Below are positions 1 to 5,530 of a stretch of DNA of 8,680 nt, piece by piece. The notes under the pieces are model-generated. The model saw only the letters and a program-made list of their open reading frames with translations. It ran no database searches and was not told the origin of the DNA. Origin of the DNA: Candidatus Saccharimonadota bacterium (GTDB lineage: Bacteria; Patescibacteriota; Saccharimonadia; UBA4664); the NCBI GenBank assembly GCA_029237755.1, contig JAQZBT010000080.1, positions 1 through 8,680 on the forward strand. The letters run 5' to 3'. The position numbers were made by a program, and so were the translations under genes. Numbering within the stretch: the first letter of the stretch is position 1; every line of letters starts with the position of its first letter.

Positions 1-1
1 C

Positions 2-466
2 AAGACGGTCGGGCCGCTGGTGCGGCACGTATTGCAGGAGGACTTCCCGACACTGGGCACGTGCTTTGGGCACCAGCTCCTCGGCCACTTCGCGGGCGGC
101 AGCGTAGTGCTCGACCCTGAGATGGCAGAGACCGGCTTTGCCTCAATACAGGTAAATCAAGGCGCCGAGCTCGACCCGGTCTTCAAGGATATCCCGAAAG
201 AGTTTCGAGCCGTTGTTGGTCACCAGGATTCGGTGGTGGGTCTGCCGCGCCACGTCCAGGTGCTCGCCTCGACCGACCGGTGTCCCACCCAGGCTCTGCG
301 TTTCGGCAAAAACGTCTACACTACGCAGTTCCATAGCGAGATGGACGCTGACGACCTCATGTACCGCATCAATCTTTTCCCTCACTACCGCCAGTACGCG
401 CAGAGTCTCGACCCCGTGCCCACACCATACTCAGTAAAGATCCTGCAAAACTTCCTCAGTGTCTGA
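2..466 (+). CDS. Class I glutamine amidotransferase domain protein (5' end outside window)
   Basis: The frame is open from base 2 to the TGA at 464-466, so the gene starts upstream; a GTG at 20 is in frame but cuts off the N-terminal part of the fold and is probably not the start. The protein shows the class I GATase nucleophile elbow G-T-C-F-G-H-Q (Cys codon 62-64) and the C-terminal Q-F-H-S-E motif (His codon 332-334, Glu codon 338-340). The Cys-His-Glu triad that releases ammonia from glutamine is therefore complete. It resembles stand-alone GMP-synthase-like GATases, whose acceptor partners vary; the substrate cannot be read from this fragment. The last 8 nt overlap the next gene, which suggests translational coupling. 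The family call is firm, the specific function open. Confidence 0.87.
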   Translation, partial: KTVGPLVRHVLQEDFPTLGTCFGHQLLGHFAGGSVVLDPEMAETGFASIQVNQGAELDPVFKDIPKEFRAVVGHQDSVVGLPRHVQVLASTDRCPTQALRFGKNVYTTQFHSEMDADDLMYRINLFPHYRQYAQSLDPVPTPYSVKILQNFLSV

Positions 467-1001
467 GACTCAAGCCATCGTTGCGGTCGTCCTCGTAATC
501 TTGTGGATGATCGCGTTTTTGATCTGGTCGGTGCACTTCATTATCTCGATGCGCAACAGTGTGCCCTACGTCACGGCGCCCCCGAAGACGGTCGACCAGA
601 TTATTGATGCGCTACAGCTTCCGGACAAGGGCGTGTTGTGGGATCTCGGATGCGGCGATGGCCGGATTTTGAAAGCGGCCCTGAAGGCGAAACCGGCGCT
701 CGAGGTGGCGGGCGTGGACAATAATCCGATCCCACTGCAGTTGGCCAGATGGAATGTGCCCTCAGCCAAGCTGGTGCAGGGTGACATTCTGGATACTAAG
801 TTCGCCGGTGTGGACCGCGTGTATGCCTATCTGGGGCCGAAGTTAATGTCAGCGCTTGAGCCGAGGTTTCTGAGCGAGCTACCCAGAGGAGCGAGAGTGG
901 TGGCACTGCAATTTCGCTTGCCCCAGCGGACTCCGGATCAAGTGATCACACTCAAACACGGCAAGAAATATGCCGCTAAACTGTACGTATACGACTACTA
1001 A
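459..1001 (+). CDS. Membrane-anchored class I SAM methyltransferase, FAM173/ATPSCKMT-like
   Basis: This 180-residue protein begins at a GTG that overlaps the upstream gene by 8 nt. Residues 6-30 form one hydrophobic helix, followed by a basic stretch and a P-Y-V motif (36-38). The Rossmann methyltransferase core follows: motif I W-D-L-G-C-G-D-G-R-I (61-70), an acidic residue after strand beta2 in V-D-N-N-P (Asp87), and Q-G-D-I around 107-110. The order short N-terminal helix, P-[YF]-V, D-x-G-x-G-D-G-R-I, then a C-terminal R-V-V-A-x-x-F-x-x-P segment matches my recollection of the FAM173 family. Eukaryotic FAM173 members trimethylate lysines in the ATP synthase c subunit and the ADP/ATP carrier. 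A protein-lysine target in the membrane is inference; a different small-molecule or protein substrate is possible. Confidence 0.8.
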   Translation: MSETQAIVAVVLVILWMIAFLIWSVHFIISMRNSVPYVTAPPKTVDQIIDALQLPDKGVLWDLGCGDGRILKAALKAKPALEVAGVDNNPIPLQLARWNVPSAKLVQGDILDTKFAGVDRVYAYLGPKLMSALEPRFLSELPRGARVVALQFRLPQRTPDQVITLKHGKKYAAKLYVYDY

Positions 1002-1013
1002 CGAGGCACTGTA

Positions 1014-1097
1014 ATGGCATCGTCTGCGGCGGCAACGCCCGAAGATTTTCTCAATGAGCTTGAACCGCTGGCGAAGGCCAAGGTGGTGCGGCGGTGA
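1014..1097 (+). CDS. 27-codon small ORF, coupled to the PIG-L gene
   Basis: ATG at 1014 lies 7 nt after a GAGG ribosome-binding-like sequence (1003-1006) and 12 nt after the methyltransferase stop. The frame runs 27 codons to a TGA at 1095-1097 that overlaps the GTG start of the next gene in a GTGA arrangement. The peptide begins MASSAAATPEDF and ends in a basic K-V-V-R-R. The ribosome site and the start-stop overlap are what support translation; the sequence itself is too short to classify. The middle (F-L-N-E-L-E-P-L-A-K-A-K-V) faintly resembles the first helix of RelE/HigB Gp49-type toxins or DUF1801 proteins, so it could be a remnant of a longer gene, or simply a coupling leader for the deacetylase. 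Confidence 0.45.
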   Translation: MASSAAATPEDFLNELEPLAKAKVVRR

Positions 1098-1801
1098 TCA
1101 AGACGCCCGGGGAGATTGCCCGGCTGGGTGCCGTGATGTTTGTGGGGGCGCATCCGGACGATGAACTCATGAATGCCGGCGGCATACTAGCGGCTGCGGT
1201 GCGCAATGGTCAGCGGGTGCGGACCCTGAGCGCTACTCACGGTGAGGCGGGGGCGAGGCCAGGCTGGCCGAAGGATATCATCGGGGACATCAGGACGCAG
1301 GAGCAGGCAGCCTCGATGGCGGTACTGGGGATCAAGGACCAGGTCTGGCTCAATTACCACGACGGGTTCCTGGCGGATACAGACGGCATGGACGCGCTTG
1401 CGCAGCTGGGCCGGGCAGTGAATGATTTCCGGCCAGATACGATCCTGACCTTCGGGCCGGACGGGCTGACCGGTCACCCCGACCACCGCACGATTTCGCG
1501 GTGGGTCGGCGAGCTCGAATCTAAGGCCAACGTCTACTGGATAGTGGTAGAGCCGGAGCAGTATGAGCAGCTGAGGGCGGCGGATGAGGCGATCAACATT
1601 TTCTTCAAGATCAAGCAACCGCCATTGGTGCCTTCCGAGAAGTGCGCCATCGATTTTAAGCTCACGCCAGAATTGACCGATCTGAAGCGAAAAGCCTTCG
1701 AAGCGGTACCGTCGCAGTACGAGAGGCTCTTCGAGACCAAACCGTTTGCGCGGCCGGGCGAGGCGCTGGCGCGGGAGTGCTTTGTAAAAGCAACGAAGTA
1801 G
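1094..1801 (+). CDS. PIG-L/LmbE family zinc N-deacetylase
   Basis: This 235-residue protein starts at GTG 1094, placed 7 nt after an AAGGTGG stretch (1080-1086) and overlapping the small ORF stop by 4 nt. It has the family's N-terminal A-H-P-D-D-E motif (His20, Asp22, Asp23, Glu24) and the second motif G-H-P-D-H (His128, Asp130, His131). Together these supply the zinc ligands His/Asp/His and the catalytic Asp. Family members hydrolyse N-acetyl groups from GlcNAc-containing substrates, as in GPI, mycothiol (MshB), bacillithiol (BshB) and antibiotic pathways. No thiol-biosynthesis partner genes are visible here, so the substrate is unknown; a surface glycan or a low-molecular-weight thiol precursor is possible. 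There is no signal peptide, so it is probably cytoplasmic. Confidence 0.9.
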   Translation: MIKTPGEIARLGAVMFVGAHPDDELMNAGGILAAAVRNGQRVRTLSATHGEAGARPGWPKDIIGDIRTQEQAASMAVLGIKDQVWLNYHDGFLADTDGMDALAQLGRAVNDFRPDTILTFGPDGLTGHPDHRTISRWVGELESKANVYWIVVEPEQYEQLRAADEAINIFFKIKQPPLVPSEKCAIDFKLTPELTDLKRKAFEAVPSQYERLFETKPFARPGEALARECFVKATK

Positions 1802-1830
1802 TCGCTTGACCGACCAGATATGATGGCCAT

Positions 1831-1836
1831 AGGAGG
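1831..1836 (+). promoter_or_regulatory. Strong Shine-Dalgarno of msrB
   Basis: AGGAGG ends 6 nt before the ATG at 1843 and fixes that start. It is one of only two near-perfect ribosome binding sites in the window; the other is in front of rpoD. Confidence 0.85.
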
Positions 1837-1842
1837 CCAGTT

Positions 1843-2268
1843 ATGGCAGATGACATGAAGACCAAGCCCGATTCATACTGGAAAGAGAAGCTCACGCCTG
1901 AGCAGTACCGGGTGCTGCGCGAGAAGGGCACGGAAGTTCCGGGCAGTGGTGAGTTTGTGGATCACGATGAGGCCGGGATTTACACCTGTGCGGCTTGCGG
2001 GCAGGAGTTGTTTTCGAGTGACACGAAGTATGAGAGCAGCTTGCCGGGGCTAGTGGGCTGGCCGGCGTTTTACGCCGAGGCGGCCAAAGGGAATATTGAG
2101 CTCAAAGACGACAGCTCCATGGGCATGCACCGCACAGAAATCGTATGCGCCCGTTGCGGCAGCCACCTGGGGCACCTGTTTGAGGGAGACCCGGCAGTGG
2201 AGGATAAGGGTGGCAAGCACTACTGCGTAAACTCATGCGCGCTTGAGTTTAAGGGCGCGAAGTCATGA
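1843..2268 (+). CDS. msrB: Peptide-methionine (R)-S-oxide reductase MsrB
   Basis: This 141-residue protein reduces methionine-R-sulfoxide in oxidised proteins. Two C-x-x-C pairs (Cys49/Cys52 and Cys102/Cys105) form the structural zinc site of the common MsrB type. The signature G-W-P-A-F (72-76), H-R-T-E-I (96-100) and G-S-H-L-G-H-L-F-E-G-D-P are present. The catalytic cysteine is Cys128 in H-Y-C-V-N-S. Many MsrBs carry a recycling Cys just before G-W-P (S-G-C-G-W-P); here that position is Val, and a second Cys lies four residues after the catalytic one (Cys132). Recycling may use that Cys or thioredoxin directly (inference). A good ribosome binding site precedes the ATG, and the stop overlaps the next start by ATGA. 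Confidence 0.96.
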   Translation: MADDMKTKPDSYWKEKLTPEQYRVLREKGTEVPGSGEFVDHDEAGIYTCAACGQELFSSDTKYESSLPGLVGWPAFYAEAAKGNIELKDDSSMGMHRTEIVCARCGSHLGHLFEGDPAVEDKGGKHYCVNSCALEFKGAKS

Positions 2269-2588
2269 CCTTTGACGAGCTGTACGACAGCGTCGAGGCG
2301 CTCGATCCCTCGATTTCGCAGACGAGCATGTTTGGTATGCGCGTGTTGAAGCTGCAAGGTAAGGTGTTTGCCGGTGCAGCCGGGGACAGCGCGACGTTTA
2401 AGCTGCCCAAAGATGAGCGTGAGGCGGCACTGAAGCTACCGGGTGTGAAGCCGTACGTGCCCATGAAAGGCCGGCCGATGAAGGAGTGGGTCGAGGTTCC
2501 GTCCGAGCAGGGGCAGGAGTGGTTGCGGCTGGCTGAGCTGGCAAAAGCCTATGTTCAGACTCGGCTCGATGCCGAGCATAAGGCCTGA
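2265..2588 (+). CDS. TfoX N-terminal domain-like protein
   Basis: A 107-residue protein whose ATG overlaps the msrB TGA (ATGA), so the two are surely co-translated; AAGGG at 2251-2255 may serve as ribosome site. It contains the TfoX-N core: M-F-G-M-R-V-L-K near residues 22-29, then G-K-V-F-A-G, an F-K-L-P strand end, L-P-G-V, and the C-terminal G-R-P-M-K-E-W-V-x-V-P block (69-79). This is the small stand-alone TfoX/Sxy-like type common in bacteria, not the full competence regulator with its C-terminal helix-hairpin-helix domain. Its function is not established. Being coupled to msrB suggests co-expression, not a known shared pathway. Confidence 0.85.
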   Translation: MTFDELYDSVEALDPSISQTSMFGMRVLKLQGKVFAGAAGDSATFKLPKDEREAALKLPGVKPYVPMKGRPMKEWVEVPSEQGQEWLRLAELAKAYVQTRLDAEHKA

Positions 2589-2591
2589 AGT

Positions 2592-2620
2592 TTGTTTATC
2601 GGTTGGCCGACAGATAAACT
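2592..2620 (+). promoter_or_regulatory. Sigma-70-type promoter of the PHP gene, overlapping a hairpin
   Basis: TTGTTT (2592-2597) and TAAACT (2615-2620) are separated by exactly 17 nt. The expected transcription start is near 2627, only 2-3 nt before the ATG at 2630, giving an almost leaderless mRNA. The same DNA contains an inverted repeat, GTTTATC (2594-2600) and GATAAAC (2613-2619), with a smaller GG/CC inside. It could act as an operator or a weak read-through barrier for the upstream operon; no T-run follows, so it is not a canonical terminator. Confidence 0.55.
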
Positions 2621-2629
2621 TGAGTGTAA

Positions 2630-3634
2630 ATGCTAGCTTACGAATCCCTGCACAACCATACGACCGCTTCTGACGGCACGCAGTCCTATCTGGAGGTCCT
2701 CGCCACAGCTGAGGCCAACGGGATTGGCGTGGTCGCCTTTACCGACCACGACATGCTGCCGAGCGAGTCGGATCTGAAACTGTTGCGCGACTATAGCGGG
2801 CCGGTCGGCTGGCTCCTTGGTTGCGAGATTTCGAGCGGTCTGCCCGTAGAGCTAGGCGGCGGCTCGGCGAGCAGCATCCATATCCTGGGGCTGTTCACTG
2901 ACCCGACCAATGAGGCGCTGAGGGAGCACTGCGCTAAGGCGCTGACGGCGCGCAACGCGCGTATGGAGCAGATCGTCGGCAATCTGCGGGGATTAGGCTT
3001 CAAAATCACAGTCGATGATGCTCTGGCTGCTGCCGGCGGGGAGAGCGTCGGACGGCCCCACATTGTGAGGGCGCTAGGCAATTATCCCGAGAATACAGTC
3101 ATCATCGAAGGCATAAAGGCCGATATGGAGAAGGCGGCGGTGGGTAGTGCGAGCGTTGCTATGGACTACGCCCACATGTTGGAGCGTCCGGCCAGCGACT
3201 ATCCGTACCGGTTGTTTCTATCCGACGACGCATTTATTCCCGGCGTTTACGTGGACTACCTGTACTGGGTAGATCTGGATACGGCGGTCGGGCTGATTCG
3301 GGGTGCCGGCGGTGTGGCGGTGATGGCGCACTGGTATACGGCCTCGAAGAAGATCGACGCGGCCATGCTCGAAGGCATGATCCGGGACGGCCGGCTCGAC
3401 GGCGTCGAGATCATGGGCAACCCGATCAACTCGGCGGCGCGCCGGGCTGAGCCCGTTTTAACGGCGCTGGCCTCCCGGACCGGTACGCTGGCGACCTTTG
3501 GCGTCGACGGTCACCGGCCGGAGGACCTGGCAAACTTTGTGAGCGACCGGCAGATTGCCATGCGCAGCACGGGCCAGACGAAGAAGTTGATCGAGCGCTC
3601 GAGCGTGGATCTGAGTTACAGCAACCTGTCATAG
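2630..3634 (+). CDS. PHP-domain metal-dependent phosphoesterase, YciV/TrpH-like
   Basis: A 334-residue protein with the PHP metal-binding motifs in order: H-N-H-T-T-A-S-D-G (His8, His10, Asp15), T-D-H-D (Asp39, His40), C-E-I-S (Glu66), I-H-I-L-G (His84), G-R-P-H (His144), M-A-H-W (His234) and G-V-D-G-H (Asp293, His295). This set fits the stand-alone PHP group of E. coli YciV (RNase AM/TrpH, which acts on nucleoside 3',5'-bisphosphates and RNA 5' ends) rather than histidinol phosphatase. The order and spacing suggest a functional three-metal site. A roughly 65-residue region between His144 and the next block (about 155-218) is probably the inserted domain seen in this subgroup. The ATG has no convincing Shine-Dalgarno and sits right behind a promoter. 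The exact substrate is not readable from sequence. Confidence 0.88.
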   Translation: MLAYESLHNHTTASDGTQSYLEVLATAEANGIGVVAFTDHDMLPSESDLKLLRDYSGPVGWLLGCEISSGLPVELGGGSASSIHILGLFTDPTNEALREHCAKALTARNARMEQIVGNLRGLGFKITVDDALAAAGGESVGRPHIVRALGNYPENTVIIEGIKADMEKAAVGSASVAMDYAHMLERPASDYPYRLFLSDDAFIPGVYVDYLYWVDLDTAVGLIRGAGGVAVMAHWYTASKKIDAAMLEGMIRDGRLDGVEIMGNPINSAARRAEPVLTALASRTGTLATFGVDGHRPEDLANFVSDRQIAMRSTGQTKKLIERSSVDLSYSNLS

Positions 3635-3661
3635 TACGTCTTTTGTTCGCGCCAACAGGTA

Positions 3662-3667
3662 TATACT
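3662..3667 (+). promoter_or_regulatory. -10 box of dnaG, leaderless arrangement
   Basis: TATACT stands 6 nt before the dnaG ATG (3674), so transcription would begin at or next to the A of the start codon. No Shine-Dalgarno lies between. No good -35 is found at 16-18 nt; TTGTTC (3643-3648) is only 13 nt away, so the upstream element is uncertain. Confidence 0.45.
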
Positions 3668-3673
3668 GAAGCT

Positions 3674-5311
3674 ATGGATGAGGTAGGCGAGGTCAAGTCG
3701 AGGCTTGAGATCACCGAGGTGGTCGGGGCGTACCTGCCGTTGAAGCAGGCGGGGCGCAACCTCAAGGCGCCATGCCCGTTTCATCAGGAGAAGACGGCCA
3801 GCTTCATGGTCAGTCCGGAGAAGGGGATATACCACTGTTTCGGTTGTGGCGAGGGCGGCGATATCTTCAACTTCGTGATGAAGATGGAGGGTCTTGGCTT
3901 CCGTGAGGCGATGGAGCTGCTGGCGCGCAAGGCCGGCGTAGAGCTAAAAGCCAAGAAGGGCGAGAGCCAGGAGGTCAACCGTCTGCGCAACCGGCTATTG
4001 GCGGCGCATGAGCTGGCAGCCAAGTACTTCCAGGCGACTCTCATGCGTAACGCCTCCGCGCTCGAATACGTCGTAAAGAAGCGGGGCCTCAACCGCGAAA
4101 CGGTGGGTGCATTCCAGATTGGCTATGCGCCTGATTCGTGGGAGGCCCTGACGGGATTCATGCAGAAGAAGGGCTTCACTCAACGCGAACTATTGCAGGG
4201 CGGCCTGGCCGGTCAGAAAGAGGGGCGCAACACGATCTACGACCTGTTCAGAGGCAGGATCATGTTCCCGATCAGCGACCGCGAGGGGCGGGTAATCGGA
4301 TTTACGGCCCGGGTGCTCGACGACTCGCTGCCGATCCGGTCCAGTGACGAAGTGGTACTGGTCGAGGGGCAGATGGATGTAGTGGCGAGCCATCAGGCAG
4401 GAGTGAAGCAAGTAGTGGCGGCCAGCGGTACGGCACTGACGCTCGAACACCTGCGTGCGCTGAGTAAGCTGACCAAGAACATCAAGCTGGCGTTTGATGC
4501 CGACCGGGCAGGACTAGCCGCGACGGAGCGGGCGATCGAGATGGGGCAGAAGCTGGGCCTAACGCTGCGGATGGTTGAGATGCCCAAGGGAGTTAAGGAT
4601 GCGGACGAGCTGATCAAGCAAGATGTCGAGGCGTGGCGGGGCGCGATAGCTAATGCGAAGTACATCGTTGACTACCTGTTTGACCGGTTCGAGCAGGATT
4701 TCGATTTGGACTCGGCAGTTGGCAAGCGCGGTTATGCGGACCGGCTGGCGGCTAACCTGCGCCGGTTGGGTGACCCGGTGGAGCAGGACCACTATGTGAA
4801 GTTGCTGGCGCAGAAAACCGGCACGAGTGAAGAGGCCGTAAAGGCCAAGATTGAAAAAGGAGATGAGGTCACGTCCGGCGCTGATGTCAAAAGGACAGAA
4901 CTCCCCAGCGATTCTCAACCCGCCCGGCGCGCTGTCATCCAGGCGACCGGCAAGCCGAGTGCGCGCGAGAAGCTCGAGGAGTCATTTCTCGGACTGGCGC
5001 TGGCGCATCCTCTGACGCGAGTGGCGCTCGACGATGTGAAGTCTTACCACTTCTCAAACCCAGCTCGCAAGGCGGTGTTTGAGGCGATGCAGGCCGACAA
5101 GGCGGAACCGGGCGAGAAGATTGCGGCGGGCCTCGGTGACTACGCGGTTTACGCTCAGCAGTTACTCGGGCGAAAAGTATTCCTGATGGCAAATGCCGCG
5201 ATCAAGAAGGAGCTGGGCCGGCAGATCAAGGAGGCCGAGTCGGTAGGGGATGCGGCCAAGGTGGCCGAGTTGATGGCAAAGTTTCAGTCGATAATCAAAG
5301 CTGAGGCCTGA
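3674..5311 (+). CDS. dnaG: DNA primase DnaG with an apparent internal deletion
   Basis: DnaG makes RNA primers at the replication fork. The N-terminal zinc-binding domain is present (Cys34, His37, Cys55, Cys58 in C-P-F-H and C-F-G-C-G), followed by the primase core (F-R-G-R-I-M-F-P-I around 192-200, G-F-T-A-R near 209-213). The Toprim core follows: V-L-V-E-G-Q-M-D with Glu231, F-D-A-D-R-A-G with Asp275 and Asp277, and K-D-A-D-E with Asp309 and Asp311. The C-terminal helical region (about 435-545) should bind the DnaB helicase. The protein has 545 residues, shorter than the usual roughly 580-620. Between L-D-D-S-L-P (215-220) and I-R-S-S-D-E (221-226) the usual block with K-Y-x-N-[ST]-P-x-T and L-[YF]-G-L is missing, about 30 residues, without a frameshift. 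The gene lies in the conserved dnaG-rpoD order. Confidence 0.95.
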   Translation: MDEVGEVKSRLEITEVVGAYLPLKQAGRNLKAPCPFHQEKTASFMVSPEKGIYHCFGCGEGGDIFNFVMKMEGLGFREAMELLARKAGVELKAKKGESQEVNRLRNRLLAAHELAAKYFQATLMRNASALEYVVKKRGLNRETVGAFQIGYAPDSWEALTGFMQKKGFTQRELLQGGLAGQKEGRNTIYDLFRGRIMFPISDREGRVIGFTARVLDDSLPIRSSDEVVLVEGQMDVVASHQAGVKQVVAASGTALTLEHLRALSKLTKNIKLAFDADRAGLAATERAIEMGQKLGLTLRMVEMPKGVKDADELIKQDVEAWRGAIANAKYIVDYLFDRFEQDFDLDSAVGKRGYADRLAANLRRLGDPVEQDHYVKLLAQKTGTSEEAVKAKIEKGDEVTSGADVKRTELPSDSQPARRAVIQATGKPSAREKLEESFLGLALAHPLTRVALDDVKSYHFSNPARKAVFEAMQADKAEPGEKIAAGLGDYAVYAQQLLGRKVFLMANAAIKKELGRQIKEAESVGDAAKVAELMAKFQSIIKAEA

Positions 5312-5322
5312 CACGCCCGACC

Positions 5323-5351
5323 TTTACATGGGCTGTCCATTCACGTAGTAT
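5323..5351 (+). promoter_or_regulatory. Sigma-70-type promoter of rpoD
   Basis: TTTACA (5323-5328) and TAGTAT (5346-5351) are separated by exactly 17 nt, starting 11 nt after the dnaG stop. This is the best consensus match in the window. The predicted start, near 5358, gives rpoD a 5' leader of about 173 nt. No terminator separates dnaG from it, so dnaG read-through could also feed rpoD. Confidence 0.65.
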
Positions 5352-5474
5352 CAGGGAACTCCGGGCGGACAGGATTGCCTGATTCGTCCAGCAGACCGCA
5401 GTTCGACTGGAACTGATCAGAAGGCTGCAAATGAGGCCAAACCAAACAAACAACAGTAGAGCAATTATTGACCA

Positions 5475-5507
5475 ACACGAACCCCGAGGGTGAGGGGCTT
5501 TTCGTGT
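5475..5507 (+). promoter_or_regulatory. Hairpin just upstream of the rpoD ribosome binding site
   Basis: ACACGAA (5475-5481) pairs with TTCGTGT (5501-5507), continuing into CCCC (5482-5485) with GGGG (5494-5497). The loop is 8 nt and a 3-nt bulge (5498-5500) lies on the right arm. The 11 pairs end 11 nt before the AGGAGGT site. The inner GGGG followed by CTTTT is faintly terminator-like, so an attenuator is one possibility; a stabilising 5' structure is another. Confidence 0.5.
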
Positions 5508-5518
5508 GAATTTGTGTC

Positions 5519-5525
5519 AGGAGGT
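5519..5525 (+). promoter_or_regulatory. Strong Shine-Dalgarno deciding the TTG start of rpoD
   Basis: AGGAGGT ends 5 nt before TTG at 5531. No ATG or GTG occurs in frame nearby, and the TTG gives the expected M-A-K-K beginning of a sigma factor. A near-perfect ribosome site compensates for the weak start codon. Confidence 0.85.
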
Positions 5526-5530
5526 AAATT

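Larger units (their letters stand above)
5358..5530 (+). promoter_or_regulatory. Structured 5' leader of rpoD
   Basis: The segment between the predicted start site and the rpoD start codon has no ORF of note but several local stems. One is CAGTTC (5399-5404) with GAACTG (5410-5415) around a 5-nt loop. Another pairs GGAC with GTCC around an inner AGG/CCT in the 5376-5389 area. A large hairpin lies at 5475-5507. An A/C-rich, probably unpaired stretch (5431-5457) separates the two halves. No known riboswitch class or r-protein leader is recognised. A role in translational or attenuation control of the primary sigma factor is inference. Confidence 0.4.

Noticed and set aside
1187..1618. Antisense open frame (143 codons) opposite the PIG-L gene
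   Set aside because: Shadow of a GC-rich coding sequence; no recognisable motif, and the + strand frame carries the catalytic motifs.
1805..1824. TTGACC and TATGAT before msrB as a promoter
   Set aside because: The two boxes are only 8 nt apart, and no -35 lies 16-18 nt upstream of TATGAT; msrB more likely continues the upstream transcript.
5391..5430. tRNA-like segment (GTTCGACT) in the rpoD leader
   Set aside because: The sequence resembles a T-loop but the flanking bases do not form a T-stem, and no acceptor, D or anticodon arms can be drawn.
5468..5496. TTGACC as a second rpoD promoter
   Set aside because: No -10-like hexamer occurs 16-18 nt downstream; that region is the G-rich hairpin.
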